Assembly: GCA_028292485.1 (NCBI GenBank)
Contig: JAQGMG010000015.1
Location: 1 to 64,000 of the forward strand
Source of the DNA: Rhodocyclales bacterium
GTDB lineage: Bacteria; Pseudomonadota; Gammaproteobacteria; Burkholderiales; Rhodocyclaceae
Direction: 5' to 3'
Length of the DNA stretch: 64,000 bases
Position numbers and translations under genes: made by a program. Shown here in pieces: positions 34,668-43,935 of this stretch (positions are counted from its first letter, which is position 1; each line of letters opens with the position of its first letter). The notes beneath the pieces were generated by a model. The model did not search any database and had not been told where the DNA came from. It saw only the letters and a list, made by a program, of their open reading frames with translations.

Positions 34668-35654
34668 GTGCTTTCCTACATACTCCGACGTCTGTTGTCG
34701 GCGATACCGTTCTTGTTCATGGTGTCGTTGACTGTGTTTGTGCTCATTCAATTGCCTCCGGGCGATTTTGTAGATAGCTGGGCAGCCGCCCAGTCGGCTT
34801 CTGGCGAAGTCGTCGATATGGCGACGATGATTGACATGCGCCATCGCTACGGCCTGGATCAAAACATCCTGGTTCAATATTTCCACTGGATCGTCGGCAT
34901 CATGCAGGGTGACTTTGGCTACTCCTTCGAATGGAATAGCCCGGTTTCTGCCCTGATCGGTGAGCGCATGAATCTCACGCTGATCCTGTCTGTGGGCACG
35001 CTGTTCCTGACCTGGGGGCTGGCCCTTCCAATCGGTATTTATACGGCCGTGCGCCGTTACTCGATTGGCGACTATTTCTTCACCTTCATCGGGTTCATCG
35101 GCTTGGCAGTGCCTCACTTCCTGATCGCGCTGGTGCTCATGTATCTGTCGGTCAAGTACTGGGCGCTCGATGTTACCGGGCTGTTCTCTTCGGAATACGC
35201 CACTGCGCCATGGTCATGGGGGCGCGTCCAGGATCTGTTGAATCACCTGTGGATACCGATGATCATCCTTGGCCTTGGTTCGACGGCGAGTCTGATCCGT
35301 ATCATGCGCGCCAATCTGATCGATCAGCTGTACATGCCCTACGTCGTAACCGCACGTGCCAAGGGTCTGTCTGAAGTCCGCCTGCTTTTGAAGTACCCGG
35401 TGCGCATTGCGCTCAATCCCTTCGTCAGCACGATCGGCATGATCTTGCCGCAGCTGGTGTCCGGCGCCGTGATCATGTCCATCGTGTTGAATTTGCCAAC
35501 AGCCGGTCCGCTGCTTTATCAGTCTTTGCTATCCCAGGATATTTATCTGTCGGGCGCATTCTTGCTGCTACTGAGCATGATGACCGTGGTCGGTACGCTG
35601 ATCTCGGACATTCTTCTGGTTATCCTTGACCCACGCATCAGGTTGGAACAATGA
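34668..35654 (+). CDS. Peptide-type ABC transporter permease (OppB/DppB family)
   Basis: A 328 aa inner-membrane permease with the N-terminal MLSYILRRLLSAIPFLFMVSLTVF and six predicted helices. The EAA loop reads YVVTARAKGLSEVRLLLKYPVRIALNP, as in OppB/DppB/YejB proteins. It starts with GTG at 34668. The stop overlaps the ATG of the next permease. The expected binding-protein gene is missing upstream. Confidence 0.93.
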   Translation: MLSYILRRLLSAIPFLFMVSLTVFVLIQLPPGDFVDSWAAAQSASGEVVDMATMIDMRHRYGLDQNILVQYFHWIVGIMQGDFGYSFEWNSPVSALIGERMNLTLILSVGTLFLTWGLALPIGIYTAVRRYSIGDYFFTFIGFIGLAVPHFLIALVLMYLSVKYWALDVTGLFSSEYATAPWSWGRVQDLLNHLWIPMIILGLGSTASLIRIMRANLIDQLYMPYVVTARAKGLSEVRLLLKYPVRIALNPFVSTIGMILPQLVSGAVIMSIVLNLPTAGPLLYQSLLSQDIYLSGAFLLLLSMMTVVGTLISDILLVILDPRIRLEQ

Positions 35655-36820
35655 GCGAATCAAATACACCGACGGCACCGGCCGTCCAAGTCAATATGGC
35701 CAACCTGCGAGGCGGCATCGAATACGCCTCGCAATGGACCCTGATGTGGCTGCGCTTCAAGAAACACAAGGTCGCACTTGTCAGCATGTACATCGTGCTG
35801 GCCTTGTATCTGATGGCAGTTTTTGCCGAATTTCTGGCGCCTTTTGATCCCGAAGTTGCGTTGCGCAACGAAGGCGATTACAAGGCCAAGGCTTACCATC
35901 CACCGCAGGGAATCCATCTTTTCGACACTACTGGCGGCGGCATAAGCTTCAGCCCGTATGTCGAAGTGCTCAAGGAAAAGGTCGATCCCGAAAGTCTGAA
36001 GAAGATATATGTTGCCGATGCCGAGAAGAAAATTCCGGTGTCATTCTTCGTGCATGGCTTCGAGTACAAATTCCTGGGCCTGTTCAAGACCGACATCCAC
36101 TTCTTCGGCCCCAAGAAGCACGGTGAAGTGTTTTACCTGTTCGGCTCGGATCGCAACGGCCGCGACATGTTCAGCCGGGTGATCTATGGCGGACGCTTCA
36201 CGCTGTCTCTGGGTCTTATCGGCGTCTTGTTATCGGTCGTTTTCGGTATCTTTCTGGGCGGCATTTCCGGCTATTACGGCGGCAGGATCGACTGGGTTGT
36301 CCAGCGCCTGGTGGAATTCATCATTTCGCTGCCAACCATCCCGATCTGGCTGGCAATGGCCGCAGCGTTGCCCAAGGAATGGCCGCCGCAATATCAGTAC
36401 ATGGCAGTTACCGTCATCATTTCGTTGATCGGCTGGACGCAGTTGGCGCGAGTCGTGCGCGGGCGCTTGCTGTCAATGCGCGGCGACGTCTTCGTTGTGG
36501 CAGCCCAGCTAGATGGCTGTAGTGAAGGGCGCGTTATTTTCCGCCACATGTTGCCATCGCTGGCTTCGCACATCATCGCTGCGGTGACACTGTCCATTCC
36601 GCTGATGGTCGTGGCCGAGACGTCTCTGTCGTTCCTTGGTCTTGGTTTGCAGCCGCCAGCCATCAGCTGGGGCGTGTTGCTCAAGGAAGCGCAGAACATC
36701 CGCTCGATTGCAGTGGCGCCTTGGCTCTTCATCCCCGGGGGTGCGGTCGTGATTGCCGTGCTGGCTTTGAACTTCATGGGTGATGGTCTGCGCGACGCTG
36801 CTGACCCTTACTCGCACTGA
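35651..36820 (+). CDS. Peptide-type ABC transporter permease (OppC/DppC family)
   Basis: A 389 aa permease. One N-terminal helix (VALVSMYIVLALYLMAVFAEF) is followed by a periplasmic insert of about 130 residues (about 65-180), longer than in DppC, and then the five-helix core with FGSDRNGRDMFSRVIYGGR and the EAA loop FVVAAQLDGCSEGRVIFRHMLPSL. The ATG overlaps the OppB-like stop (ATGA). It forms the transmembrane pore with that protein. Confidence 0.93.
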   Translation: MSESNTPTAPAVQVNMANLRGGIEYASQWTLMWLRFKKHKVALVSMYIVLALYLMAVFAEFLAPFDPEVALRNEGDYKAKAYHPPQGIHLFDTTGGGISFSPYVEVLKEKVDPESLKKIYVADAEKKIPVSFFVHGFEYKFLGLFKTDIHFFGPKKHGEVFYLFGSDRNGRDMFSRVIYGGRFTLSLGLIGVLLSVVFGIFLGGISGYYGGRIDWVVQRLVEFIISLPTIPIWLAMAAALPKEWPPQYQYMAVTVIISLIGWTQLARVVRGRLLSMRGDVFVVAAQLDGCSEGRVIFRHMLPSLASHIIAAVTLSIPLMVVAETSLSFLGLGLQPPAISWGVLLKEAQNIRSIAVAPWLFIPGGAVVIAVLALNFMGDGLRDAADPYSH

Positions 36821-36833
36821 TGGCCTTACGAAC

Positions 36834-38579
36834 ATGGTTGATAACGTGAATACCTCATCCAATGACATCATTCTCGACGTCCGTAATCTGAAGACCTACT
36901 TCGGTACGGGCGAGAAGGCAGTGCGCGCGGTTGACGATGTCAGTTTCCAGATGCAGCGCGGCAAGACTCTTTGCATCGTTGGCGAATCCGGTTCCGGCAA
37001 GACGGTGGCGGCACGCTCCATCCTGCAGATCGTCGATCCTCCGGGCCGTATCATGGGCGGTCAGATGCTCTACAACGCTACGGGCGAGCCCGGCTGTTCG
37101 ACTATCGATCTCGCCACGCTGCACCCGCGTGGCAAGGAAATCCGCGGCATTCGTGGCCATGACATCGCCATGATCTTCCAGGAGCCGATGACCTCGCTGT
37201 CGCCAATTCACACGATCGGCAATCAGATATGTGAATCGATTCTGTTGCATCAGAACGTCGACAAGGCAGAAGCACGTGCGCGTGCGATCGAGTTGCTGCG
37301 TCGCGTAGAGATTCCTAATCCTGGCGTTGCCATCGACAAGTACACCTTCGAGTATTCGGGCGGCATGCGCCAACGCGCCATGATTGCCATGGCGCTGGCC
37401 TGCAACCCGAAGATCCTGATTGCCGATGAGCCAACAACGGCGCTGGACGTGACGACGCAAGCCGAAATTCTTGCGCTCATCAAGGAATTGCAGCTGTCGT
37501 ACGGTATGGCTGTGTTGTTCATCACGCACGATATGGGTGTGGTGGCAGAGATCGCTGATGAAATCGGCGTCATGCTGAACGGCAAGATGCTGGAGTTCGG
37601 ACCTTCGGAACAGATCTTCTATTCGTCGCAGAACGAGTACACGGGCCGCCTGATTGATTCTGTGCGCAAGCTGGAAACTTCGGCACGTCGCGCGCGCAAG
37701 AGCACTGTTTCCGATCGCAAGCTGCTGGAAGTGCGTGGGGTCTCGAAGATATATCCAGGTCGCAAGACTTTCCTCGGTGGCAGCAAAGCGGCGGCACCGT
37801 TCAAGGCACTCGATAACGTTTCCATTGACCTGTACGAAGGTGAAAACCTCGGCATTGTGGGCGAATCGGGCTCGGGCAAAACGACGCTCGGTAACTGCCT
37901 GATACGCGTGCTGAGCTTGACCGACGGTGAAGTACTCTACCGCATGGGTGACGGCCAGATAGTCGATCTGGCGAAGTCCAGCAAGAAAGAACTGCGCGGC
38001 GTTCATCGCGAAGTGCGCATGGTTTTCCAGGATCCGTTTGCGTCCCTGAACCCGCGTATGACGATCGGCCAGATTGTTGGCGAGCCCTTGCTGGTTAACG
38101 GCATTGCAAAGGGTAACGAGCTGCGTAACCGTGTGGCCGACTTGCTGGCGATTGTTGGCATGCCGCCCGCAGCCATGGAGCGCTATCCCCACGCCTTCTC
38201 TGGCGGTCAGCGGCAACGTATCGGTATCGCCCGCGCACTGGCTCTGAATCCGCGCCTGATCATTGCTGATGAAGCAACATCGGCGCTCGACGTGACATTG
38301 CGTTCGCAGATTCTCGATCTTCTGCTTGATCTGCAGGACAAGCTCAACCTGAGCTTCATCCTGATCTCCCATGACATTGGCGTGATCCGTTACTTCTGTG
38401 ACCGGGTAGCTGTCATGTACAAGGGGCAGATCGTCGAAACTGGCCTCGCGGACAAGATCTGCGGCGCGCCGGAGCATCCCTATACCAAGGCACTTATTTC
38501 TGCGGTACCGGGCACGCATCCGCGCGACAAGCGCATCGTCAATCGTCATCGTTATACGATTGATGGCAAAGCTGCTTGA
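36834..38579 (+). CDS. Peptide-type ABC transporter, fused double ATP-binding protein (OppDF/YejF-like)
   Basis: A 581 aa protein with two ATPase domains in one chain, as in YejF and GsiA. Domain 1 has GESGSGKTVAARS, YSGGMRQRAMIAMAL and ILIADEPTTALD; domain 2 (from about residue 300) has GESGSGKTTLGN, FSGGQRQRIGIARAL and LIIADEATSALD. Both carry switch His residues (THD, SHD). Walker B of domain 2 reads DEAT, as is usual in OppF-like domains. I use the ATG at 36834, 13 bases after the OppC-like gene. Confidence 0.94.
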   Translation: MVDNVNTSSNDIILDVRNLKTYFGTGEKAVRAVDDVSFQMQRGKTLCIVGESGSGKTVAARSILQIVDPPGRIMGGQMLYNATGEPGCSTIDLATLHPRGKEIRGIRGHDIAMIFQEPMTSLSPIHTIGNQICESILLHQNVDKAEARARAIELLRRVEIPNPGVAIDKYTFEYSGGMRQRAMIAMALACNPKILIADEPTTALDVTTQAEILALIKELQLSYGMAVLFITHDMGVVAEIADEIGVMLNGKMLEFGPSEQIFYSSQNEYTGRLIDSVRKLETSARRARKSTVSDRKLLEVRGVSKIYPGRKTFLGGSKAAAPFKALDNVSIDLYEGENLGIVGESGSGKTTLGNCLIRVLSLTDGEVLYRMGDGQIVDLAKSSKKELRGVHREVRMVFQDPFASLNPRMTIGQIVGEPLLVNGIAKGNELRNRVADLLAIVGMPPAAMERYPHAFSGGQRQRIGIARALALNPRLIIADEATSALDVTLRSQILDLLLDLQDKLNLSFILISHDIGVIRYFCDRVAVMYKGQIVETGLADKICGAPEHPYTKALISAVPGTHPRDKRIVNRHRYTIDGKAA

Positions 38580-38596
38580 TCTAAGTCAGCACTTGA

Positions 38597-38626
38597 AAAG
38601 GCCGCAGTCTCTGCGGCCTTTTTTTT
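38597..38626 (+). terminator. Rho-independent terminator of the peptide ABC operon
   Basis: AAAAGGCCGCAG TCT CTGCGGCCTTTTTTTT is a 9-bp GC-rich stem with eight Ts, 18 bases after the stop of the ATPase gene. Confidence 0.92.
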
Positions 38627-38809
38627 GGGAACTACATACTTAACTTGCAGCGCTCCAATTTTCGTCATTCCCGCGAAAGCGGGAATCCACTCCCTGGCAC
38701 AGACTTCACGTAGATGTGGATTCCCGCTTTCGCGAGAATGACTTGTCTTTTGGCAGAAATCGAATTTCCAAACGTGATTTGCCACTCTGCAAGTCAAGTA
38801 CGTAATTCC
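38627..38809 (+). mobile_element. MITE-like element with a dRS3 pair nested inside
   Basis: GGGAACTACATACTTAACTTGCAG and CTGCAAGTCAAGTACGTAATTCC are terminal inverted repeats (20 of 23 bases match). The element is flanked on both sides by CC-(T)7-8-GG, which looks like a duplicated T-rich target inside the terminator. There is no transposase gene. A paired dRS3 unit occupies its centre. Confidence 0.5.
38663..38743 (+). repeat. Paired dRS3-like inverted repeat, copy 4
   Basis: CGTCATTCCCGCGAAAGCGGGAATCCAC and GTGGATTCCCGCTTTCGCGAGAATGAC form the arms; the right arm has one change (GAGAAT). The spacer TCCCTGGCACAGACTTCACGTAGA is almost that of copy 1. Confidence 0.9.
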
Positions 38810-38919
38810 TTTTTTTGGCAAAACTCTTTGTTAAGTGTGTGTAGATAGCCGTGAGCAGGAGCGTGGTAACGCTCGGGGTGATGTTCTATTCGAAAGCACT
38901 CGGGGCTCTGCAGGCAAAG

Positions 38920-38943
38920 AAAAACCCGCATGTTGCGGGTTTT
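38920..38943 (-). terminator. Terminator downstream of the tRNA gene
   Basis: AAAAACCCGCATGTTGCGGGTTTT is a symmetric stem with A- and T-runs, so it can work in both directions. On the minus strand it lies just after the tRNA gene. Confidence 0.75.
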
Positions 38944-38968
38944 AAATTACAGCCATGTTGCCTGAAAG

Positions 38969-39047
<79 letters not shown>

Positions 39048-39161
39048 AAATGCCCGCGACACCGTGGCCGCGGTCCGCTAACTGCGACTCGCCGTACTGA
39101 GTACGGTCCCGCTCGCCGCCTTGTCAGCGGACCGCTCGCTCACGGTCTCACAGGCATTTTT
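39048..39161 (-). repeat. Imperfect inverted repeat between rpoD and the tRNA gene, copy B
   Basis: AAATGCCCGCGACACCGTGG-CCGCGGTCCGCT pairs with AGCGGACCGCTCGCTCACGGTCTCACAGGCATTTTT. The interior CTCGCCGTACTGAGTACGG...GCCGCCTTGTCAG resembles copy A at 27150-27280. Lying right after the rpoD stop, it may also end rpoD transcription. Confidence 0.65.
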
Positions 39162-39167
39162 GAACGG

Positions 39168-41132
39168 TTAGCCCTCTCCGTCGAGAAAGCTGCGTAGCTT
39201 CTCTGAACGACTTGGGTGGCGCAGCTTGCGCAGCGCCTTGGCTTCTATCTGGCGAATGCGTTCGCGCGTGACGTCGAATTGCTTGCCGACTTCTTCAAGC
39301 GTGTGGTCGGTGTTCATTTCGATGCCGAAACGCATGCGCAGGACCTTGGCTTCGCGCGGTGTGAGCGAGTCCAGGATTTCCTTGGTGGTGTCCTTCAGAG
39401 AAGAGTACAGCGCGGCATCGCCAGGCGACAGCGTTGCGGTGTCTTCGATGAAGTCGCCAAGGTGCGAGTCGTCGTCGTCGCCGATCGGCGTTTCCATGGA
39501 GATCGGCTCTTTGCTGATCTTCAAGATTTTGCGGATCTTGTCTTCCGGCATTTCCATCTTGATTGCCAGCGTTGCGGGATCCGGTTCTGCACCGGTTTCC
39601 TGCAAGATCTGACGCGAGATGCGGTTCATCTTGTTGATCGTTTCGATCATGTGAACCGGGATACGGATCGTGCGTGCCTGATCGGCAATCGAACGTGTGA
39701 TTGCCTGCCGAATCCACCAGGTTGCGTAGGTCGAGAACTTGTAGCCGCGACGATATTCGAACTTGTCGACCGCCTTCATCAAACCGATATTGCCTTCCTG
39801 GATCAGATCGAGGAACTGCAGACCGCGGTTGGTGTATTTCTTGGCGATCGAGATCACGAGACGCAGATTGGCCTCGGTCATTTCACGCTTGGCGCGGCGC
39901 ATCTTGGCTTCGCCGGTGGACATCTGCTTGTTGATGTCCTTGAGTTCTTTCAGCGAAATCTGGATGCGGTCTTGCAGGTCGATGAGCTTTTGTTGCTCTT
40001 CGAGAATGGCAGGCTGCATGCGCATCATGGTGGTGACGTTGCCGGCACCGCTGGCGATCTCGGTCTTCAGCCAGTCCATGTTGGTCTCGTTGCCTGGAAA
40101 GACCTTGATGAAGTGCTGGCGCGACATGCCTGAGCGGTCGACGCAAAGCTCGAGAATCTTGCGCTCATGCTTGCGTACGTCTTCCACCATGTGACGCACT
40201 GAGTCGCACAGGTTTTCGGTCACACGTGCCGTGAAGCGGATGTTCAGCAGTTCGGCACAGATCAGATCGTGTGTCTTCTGATAAGTCTTGTCCTGCGTGC
40301 CCTTCTTGGTGAGTGCCGTGATCATCTTGCCGTACAGGCCCTTGATGATTTCAAAGCGTTCCAGAGCGTCGATCTTCAGCTGCAGAAGCGATGCCGACAG
40401 GGCGCCAGCGCCACCGTCGTCTTCCTCTTCTTCGCCTTCTTCCTCGGCTTCTTCTTCGACTTCTTCCGGCTCAGGCTCGGGCGCTTCAACCGCATTCGGG
40501 TCGATCAGGCCGTCGATGAGTTCATCGATGCGCATCTCTTCGCGAGACACCTTGTCGGACATCGCCAGGATTTCTGCAATCGTGGTCGGGCAGGCAGAGA
40601 TTGCCATGACCATGTGTTTGAGGCCATCTTCGATACGCTTGGCGATTTCGATTTCGCCCTCGCGCGTCAGCAGCTCGACGGTGCCCATTTCGCGCATGTA
40701 CATGCGCACCGGATCGGTCGTGCGACCGAACTCGGAATCGACCGTAGACAGCGCCTGTTCGGCTTCGGCCTCGACTTCTTCGTCGACAACGGCCGCAGCG
40801 ACGCCATCCGTCAGCAACAGATCTTCGGCTGCCGGCGCTTCATCGAAGACCTTGATGCCCATGTCATTGAACGTCGAGATGATCGATTCGATCTGCTCGG
40901 CGTCGACCATTTCGTCGGGAAGGTGATCGTTGACCTCGGCGTACGTCAGGTAGCCACGGTCCTTGCCCAGCGCAATGAGTGTCTTGAGGCGGGTGCGGCG
41001 GACTTCTGCGTCGTCACCACTAGCAACGAGGTCTGCGGCAATGCGCAGTTCTTTCTTCTCTTTCGCTTTCGACGTTTTTGCTTTGGGAATAGCTTTGGTG
41101 GCTACTGTGGCGGAGGTTTTTTCCTTGGCCAT
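39168..41132 (-). CDS. rpoD: RNA polymerase primary sigma factor (sigma-70)
   Basis: A 654 aa housekeeping sigma factor. Region 1.1 comes after a Lys-rich N-terminus, followed by an acidic, low-complexity non-conserved region ([20 protein letters not shown]). Region 2 has [36 protein letters not shown], region 3 [19 protein letters not shown], and region 4 ends with [21 protein letters not shown], the -35-binding helix. It is the last gene of the rpsU-yqeY-dnaG-rpoD operon. Confidence 0.98.
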   Translation of the reverse strand: MAKEKTSATVATKAIPKAKTSKAKEKKELRIAADLVASGDDAEVRRTRLKTLIALGKDRGYLTYAEVNDHLPDEMVDAEQIESIISTFNDMGIKVFDEAPAAEDLLLTDGVAAAVVDEEVEAEAEQALSTVDSEFGRTTDPVRMYMREMGTVELLTREGEIEIAKRIEDGLKHMVMAISACPTTIAEILAMSDKVSREEMRIDELIDGLIDPNAVEAPEPEPEEVEEEAEEEGEEEEDDGGAGALSASLLQLKIDALERFEIIKGLYGKMITALTKKGTQDKTYQKTHDLICAELLNIRFTARVTENLCDSVRHMVEDVRKHERKILELCVDRSGMSRQHFIKVFPGNETNMDWLKTEIASGAGNVTTMMRMQPAILEEQQKLIDLQDRIQISLKELKDINKQMSTGEAKMRRAKREMTEANLRLVISIAKKYTNRGLQFLDLIQEGNIGLMKAVDKFEYRRGYKFSTYATWWIRQAITRSIADQARTIRIPVHMIETINKMNRISRQILQETGAEPDPATLAIKMEMPEDKIRKILKISKEPISMETPIGDDDDSHLGDFIEDTATLSPGDAALYSSLKDTTKEILDSLTPREAKVLRMRFGIEMNTDHTLEEVGKQFDVTRERIRQIEAKALRKLRHPSRSEKLRSFLDGEG

Positions 41133-41221
41133 GCGGGTCCTCTGGGCGTGCGCTCAGGTCAAGTCTGAGTATTGGGGTCTCAGTACGATTGAGGGTGAGC
41201 AGGGAAACAGATAAGTATATG

Positions 41222-42982
41222 TTAGACAGGGGGTTTCTGTCCAGACTTGAGCGTTTGTTTATGTTGCTGAAGCTCTATTAGTCGGCGCATTTCCTCAGAA
41301 TTCAAGGGGCCAACAGCAGAGCGTTGCGTAAGTGCTTTGATCTCCTGATCCACCGCATTGCGGCGAAGTGTGCGAAAAGTGTCCGCGAATACGTCTGCCG
41401 CATCTTCCTCGCCCACATGCTCCTCATCAGATGTCGTGAGCAGGTCGGCGATAAGATTGCGACGCCCTGCATCCGCCTGGCTCTCAAACAAGGCACTCAG
41501 CGATATGACTGTGCCGGATTGAGCGCGTTCGCGGAGTAATTCCAGCACTTCGCGTTCCGTGTCATCGGGTATCAACAAGACGACGTCTTCGGGCACTTGA
41601 ACGCATAGTTCAGGCCGTGCGCACAACAGGCGGAGTAGCTGGCGCGTCAATGTCACAACGCTTTGGCGCTCCAGCCTGCGTGGAGCGGGGCGGCCCTTCT
41701 TGCCCGGCTCCATGCCGAGCGCGCGTTCAACTTCGGCAACGTCCATTTCAGCAAGGTCGGCCAGCGATCGCACTGTTTGCGCGCGGAGGATGGGGGCTGA
41801 CATCCGCGGCACCCAATCCTTGGCTTCAAAGACCAGGCGGGCGCGTCCTTCGGCAGTCGATAAATCGAGATCGCTACGCAGCTCACGCAACAGAAAATCG
41901 GTGAGCGGTGTTGCCTCGTTGAGTGCGCGTTGAAACGCGATCAGGCCTTCCTCGCGGATATAGCTGTCCGGGTCATGCTCGGCAGACAGGAAGAGAAAGC
42001 GCACGGCACGGTCATCAGCAAGATGCTCGATGCTCGCCTCCAGCGCCCGGCGCGCTGCCTTGCGTCCCGCCTTGTCACCGTCGAAGCAGAACACCACACG
42101 CTCGGCCTGGCGAAACAGTTTCTGGATGTGCGTCGCCGTGGTGGCTGTGCCCAGCGTGGCTACTGCGGCACCAAAGCCGAACTGCGCCAGCGCGACAACG
42201 TCCATGTAGCCTTCAGTGACAACCACGGTATTGCTTTCGCGAATCGACTGCCGCGCCTGATGCAAACCGTAAAGTTCACGTCCTTTCTCGAACAAGGGCG
42301 TTTCAGGCGAATTGAGATATTTGGGCTCACCCTGACCCAGCACGCGACCGCCGAAACCGATGATGTTGCCGCGCTGATCGTGAATCGGAAACATCACGCG
42401 ATCACGGAATCGGTCGTAGCGTCGCCCCGCATCGTTGGTGATGACGAGACCTCCTTCGACGAGAGCGGGCTGCTCGTACTGCTCGCCAAAGACGCTGCGT
42501 AGCCCCTGCCAGCCTTCGGGCGCATAGCCAATGCCATAGCGTGCCGCGATTTCGCCGGTAAGGCCACGGCTCTTCAGGTAGTCGATGGCTTTCGGCGATC
42601 CCTTGAGTTGCTCGCGGTAAAACCTGGCCGCGCGCGCGGTTATTTCCAGTAGAGACTGGCTTTGTGCCTGCCTTGCCGGATCGGGACGATCTTCCTCGGG
42701 TACCTGCAAGCCAACTTGCTGCGCGAGTTCCTTGATGGCATCGGGAAAAGAAACGCCTGCGTACTCCATGAGAAAGCCGATGGCTGTGCCATGTGCGCCG
42801 CAGCCGAAGCAGTGATAGAACTGCTTGGTCGGGCTGACAGTGAAGCTCGGTGATTTCTCGTTATGAAACGGGCAACAGGCAGAGTAATTCGCACCGCCTT
42901 TTTTCAGCGGCACGTGGCGCTCTATCAGGTCGACGATATCGACCCGCGCCAGAACGTCCTGGACGAATGACTCCGGAATCAT
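41222..42982 (-). CDS. dnaG: DNA primase
   Basis: Makes RNA primers at the replication fork. The 586 aa protein has the N-terminal zinc finger (CPFHNEKSPSFTV...FYHCFGCGAHG), the polymerase domain with YLNSPETPLFEKGRELYGL, the Toprim motifs VVTEGYMDVVALAQFG and CFDGDKAGRKAA, and a C-terminal helicase-binding region. It lies 89 bases upstream of rpoD on the same strand. Length is normal. Confidence 0.97.
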   Translation of the reverse strand: MIPESFVQDVLARVDIVDLIERHVPLKKGGANYSACCPFHNEKSPSFTVSPTKQFYHCFGCGAHGTAIGFLMEYAGVSFPDAIKELAQQVGLQVPEEDRPDPARQAQSQSLLEITARAARFYREQLKGSPKAIDYLKSRGLTGEIAARYGIGYAPEGWQGLRSVFGEQYEQPALVEGGLVITNDAGRRYDRFRDRVMFPIHDQRGNIIGFGGRVLGQGEPKYLNSPETPLFEKGRELYGLHQARQSIRESNTVVVTEGYMDVVALAQFGFGAAVATLGTATTATHIQKLFRQAERVVFCFDGDKAGRKAARRALEASIEHLADDRAVRFLFLSAEHDPDSYIREEGLIAFQRALNEATPLTDFLLRELRSDLDLSTAEGRARLVFEAKDWVPRMSAPILRAQTVRSLADLAEMDVAEVERALGMEPGKKGRPAPRRLERQSVVTLTRQLLRLLCARPELCVQVPEDVVLLIPDDTEREVLELLRERAQSGTVISLSALFESQADAGRRNLIADLLTTSDEEHVGEEDAADVFADTFRTLRRNAVDQEIKALTQRSAVGPLNSEEMRRLIELQQHKQTLKSGQKPPV

Positions 42983-43012
42983 TCCCGCGCGGCCCCGTTT
43001 TTAGCTCTGTTG

Positions 43013-43459
43013 TTACTTGGCGAGAGCGGCTTTGATCTTGGCGGAGACCTGCGCCATGTCGGCACGGCCGGCAAGGCGTGGCTTCAATGCCGCCATCATT
43101 TTGCCCATGTCGGCCGGGACGGATGCACCCGTTTCTGCGATGGCGGCTTGCACGGCTGCGTCAATCTCGGCTTCCGACAGACCGGCTGGCATGTAGGCCG
43201 ACAGCACTTCGATTTCCTGGCGCTCGATGGCCGCCAGGTCTTCGCGCTTGGCGGCTTCGTATTGCGTCACCGAGTCGCGGCGTTGCTTGAGCAGCTTATC
43301 GATAATGACGACGGTCATCGCGTCATCCACCACGATGCGTTCGTCGACTTCCTTTTGTTTGATCGCGGCGAGCAACAAGCGAATGGCGGACAGGCGCACC
43401 GTTTCCTTGGCGCGCATGGCTGTCTTCATGTCTTCGGTGATGCGTTCTTTGAGGGACAT
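43013..43459 (-). CDS. GatB/YqeY domain protein
   Basis: A 148 aa protein of the YqeY family, related to the C-terminal tRNA-binding helical domain of GatB. Typical segments are MSLKERITEDMKTAMRAKETVRLSAIRLLLAAIKQKEVDE and the end PADMGKMMAALKPRLAGRADMAQVSAKIKAAL. The ATG at 43459 follows GAGGGAC; the upstream extension in the track is not supported. Between rpsU and dnaG it is a standard member of this operon in betaproteobacteria; its exact role is unknown. Confidence 0.93.
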   Translation of the reverse strand: MSLKERITEDMKTAMRAKETVRLSAIRLLLAAIKQKEVDERIVVDDAMTVVIIDKLLKQRRDSVTQYEAAKREDLAAIERQEIEVLSAYMPAGLSEAEIDAAVQAAIAETGASVPADMGKMMAALKPRLAGRADMAQVSAKIKAALAK

Positions 43460-43519
43460 GGCGAATTTCCAGGTGATCAACACGAAAGTGACAACTAAGT
43501 AGAGGCGCTCTAAACAACA

Positions 43520-43549
43520 AAACCCGGCCGCCCAAAGGGCGCCGGGTCT
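43520..43549 (-). terminator. Hairpin with T-run between rpsU and yqeY
   Basis: On the minus strand ACCCGGCGCCC TTTG GGGCGGCCGGGTTTTGTTG forms a strong stem followed by Ts. It would reduce read-through from the highly expressed rpsU into yqeY-dnaG-rpoD, like the known attenuator in the E. coli rpsU-dnaG gap. Confidence 0.75.
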
Positions 43550-43589
43550 TGCATAAAGCTAGTGCTGCCGCGCCTTGAGGCGCAGGCAA

Positions 43590-43802
43590 TCAGTACAGCT
43601 TCGGCGGCAGAGTCTGGCTGCGCAGGCGCTTGTGCAGGCGCTTCACGGCAGCAGCCTTCTTGCGCTTGCGCTCGGAAGTCGGCTTTTCGTAGAACTCACG
43701 TGCGCGGAGGTCGGTCAGCACGCCGGACTTTTCGATCGTGCGCTTGAAGCGGCGGATGGCAACTTCAAACGGTTCGTTTTCTTTGAGACGTACACCAGGC
43801 AT
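43590..43802 (-). CDS. rpsU: 30S ribosomal protein S21
   Basis: A 70 aa basic protein, [29 protein letters not shown]..., with the S21 signature [23 protein letters not shown] and a C-terminus [14 protein letters not shown]21 acts in translation initiation. It heads the macromolecular synthesis operon and is divergent from tsaD across 133 bases. Confidence 0.98.
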   Translation of the reverse strand: MPGVRLKENEPFEVAIRRFKRTIEKSGVLTDLRAREFYEKPTSERKRKKAAAVKRLHKRLRSQTLPPKLY

Positions 43803-43830
43803 TCGTCAGGTTCCTTGCTGGGTTGCTTGT

Positions 43831-43850
43831 CGGAAACATCATGATTTCCG
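43831..43850 (+). promoter_or_regulatory. Palindrome in the rpsU/tsaD promoter region
   Basis: CGGAAACATCATGATTTCCG has perfect 6-base arms (CGGAAA/TTTCCG) and lies between the two divergent genes. It could be an operator, but no partner regulator is evident. Confidence 0.3.
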
Positions 43851-43935
43851 AAGAGTCGGCGATGTTACTACGTCCTTCCCGGTTTTCCAAGTCCACCGGG
43901 AAAGATCGGACACGTAGTGTTGTAGACTGCCGGCC

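Noticed and set aside
36855-38549. 564 aa minus-strand frame opposite the fused ATPase gene
   Set aside because: It mirrors the double ATPase gene, is rich in His, Arg and Gln, and shows no domain.
38552-38821. 89 aa minus-strand frame over the repeat downstream of the peptide transporter
   Set aside because: It consists of repeat sequence (SRESGNP..., WIPAFAGMT) and terminator DNA, not a gene.
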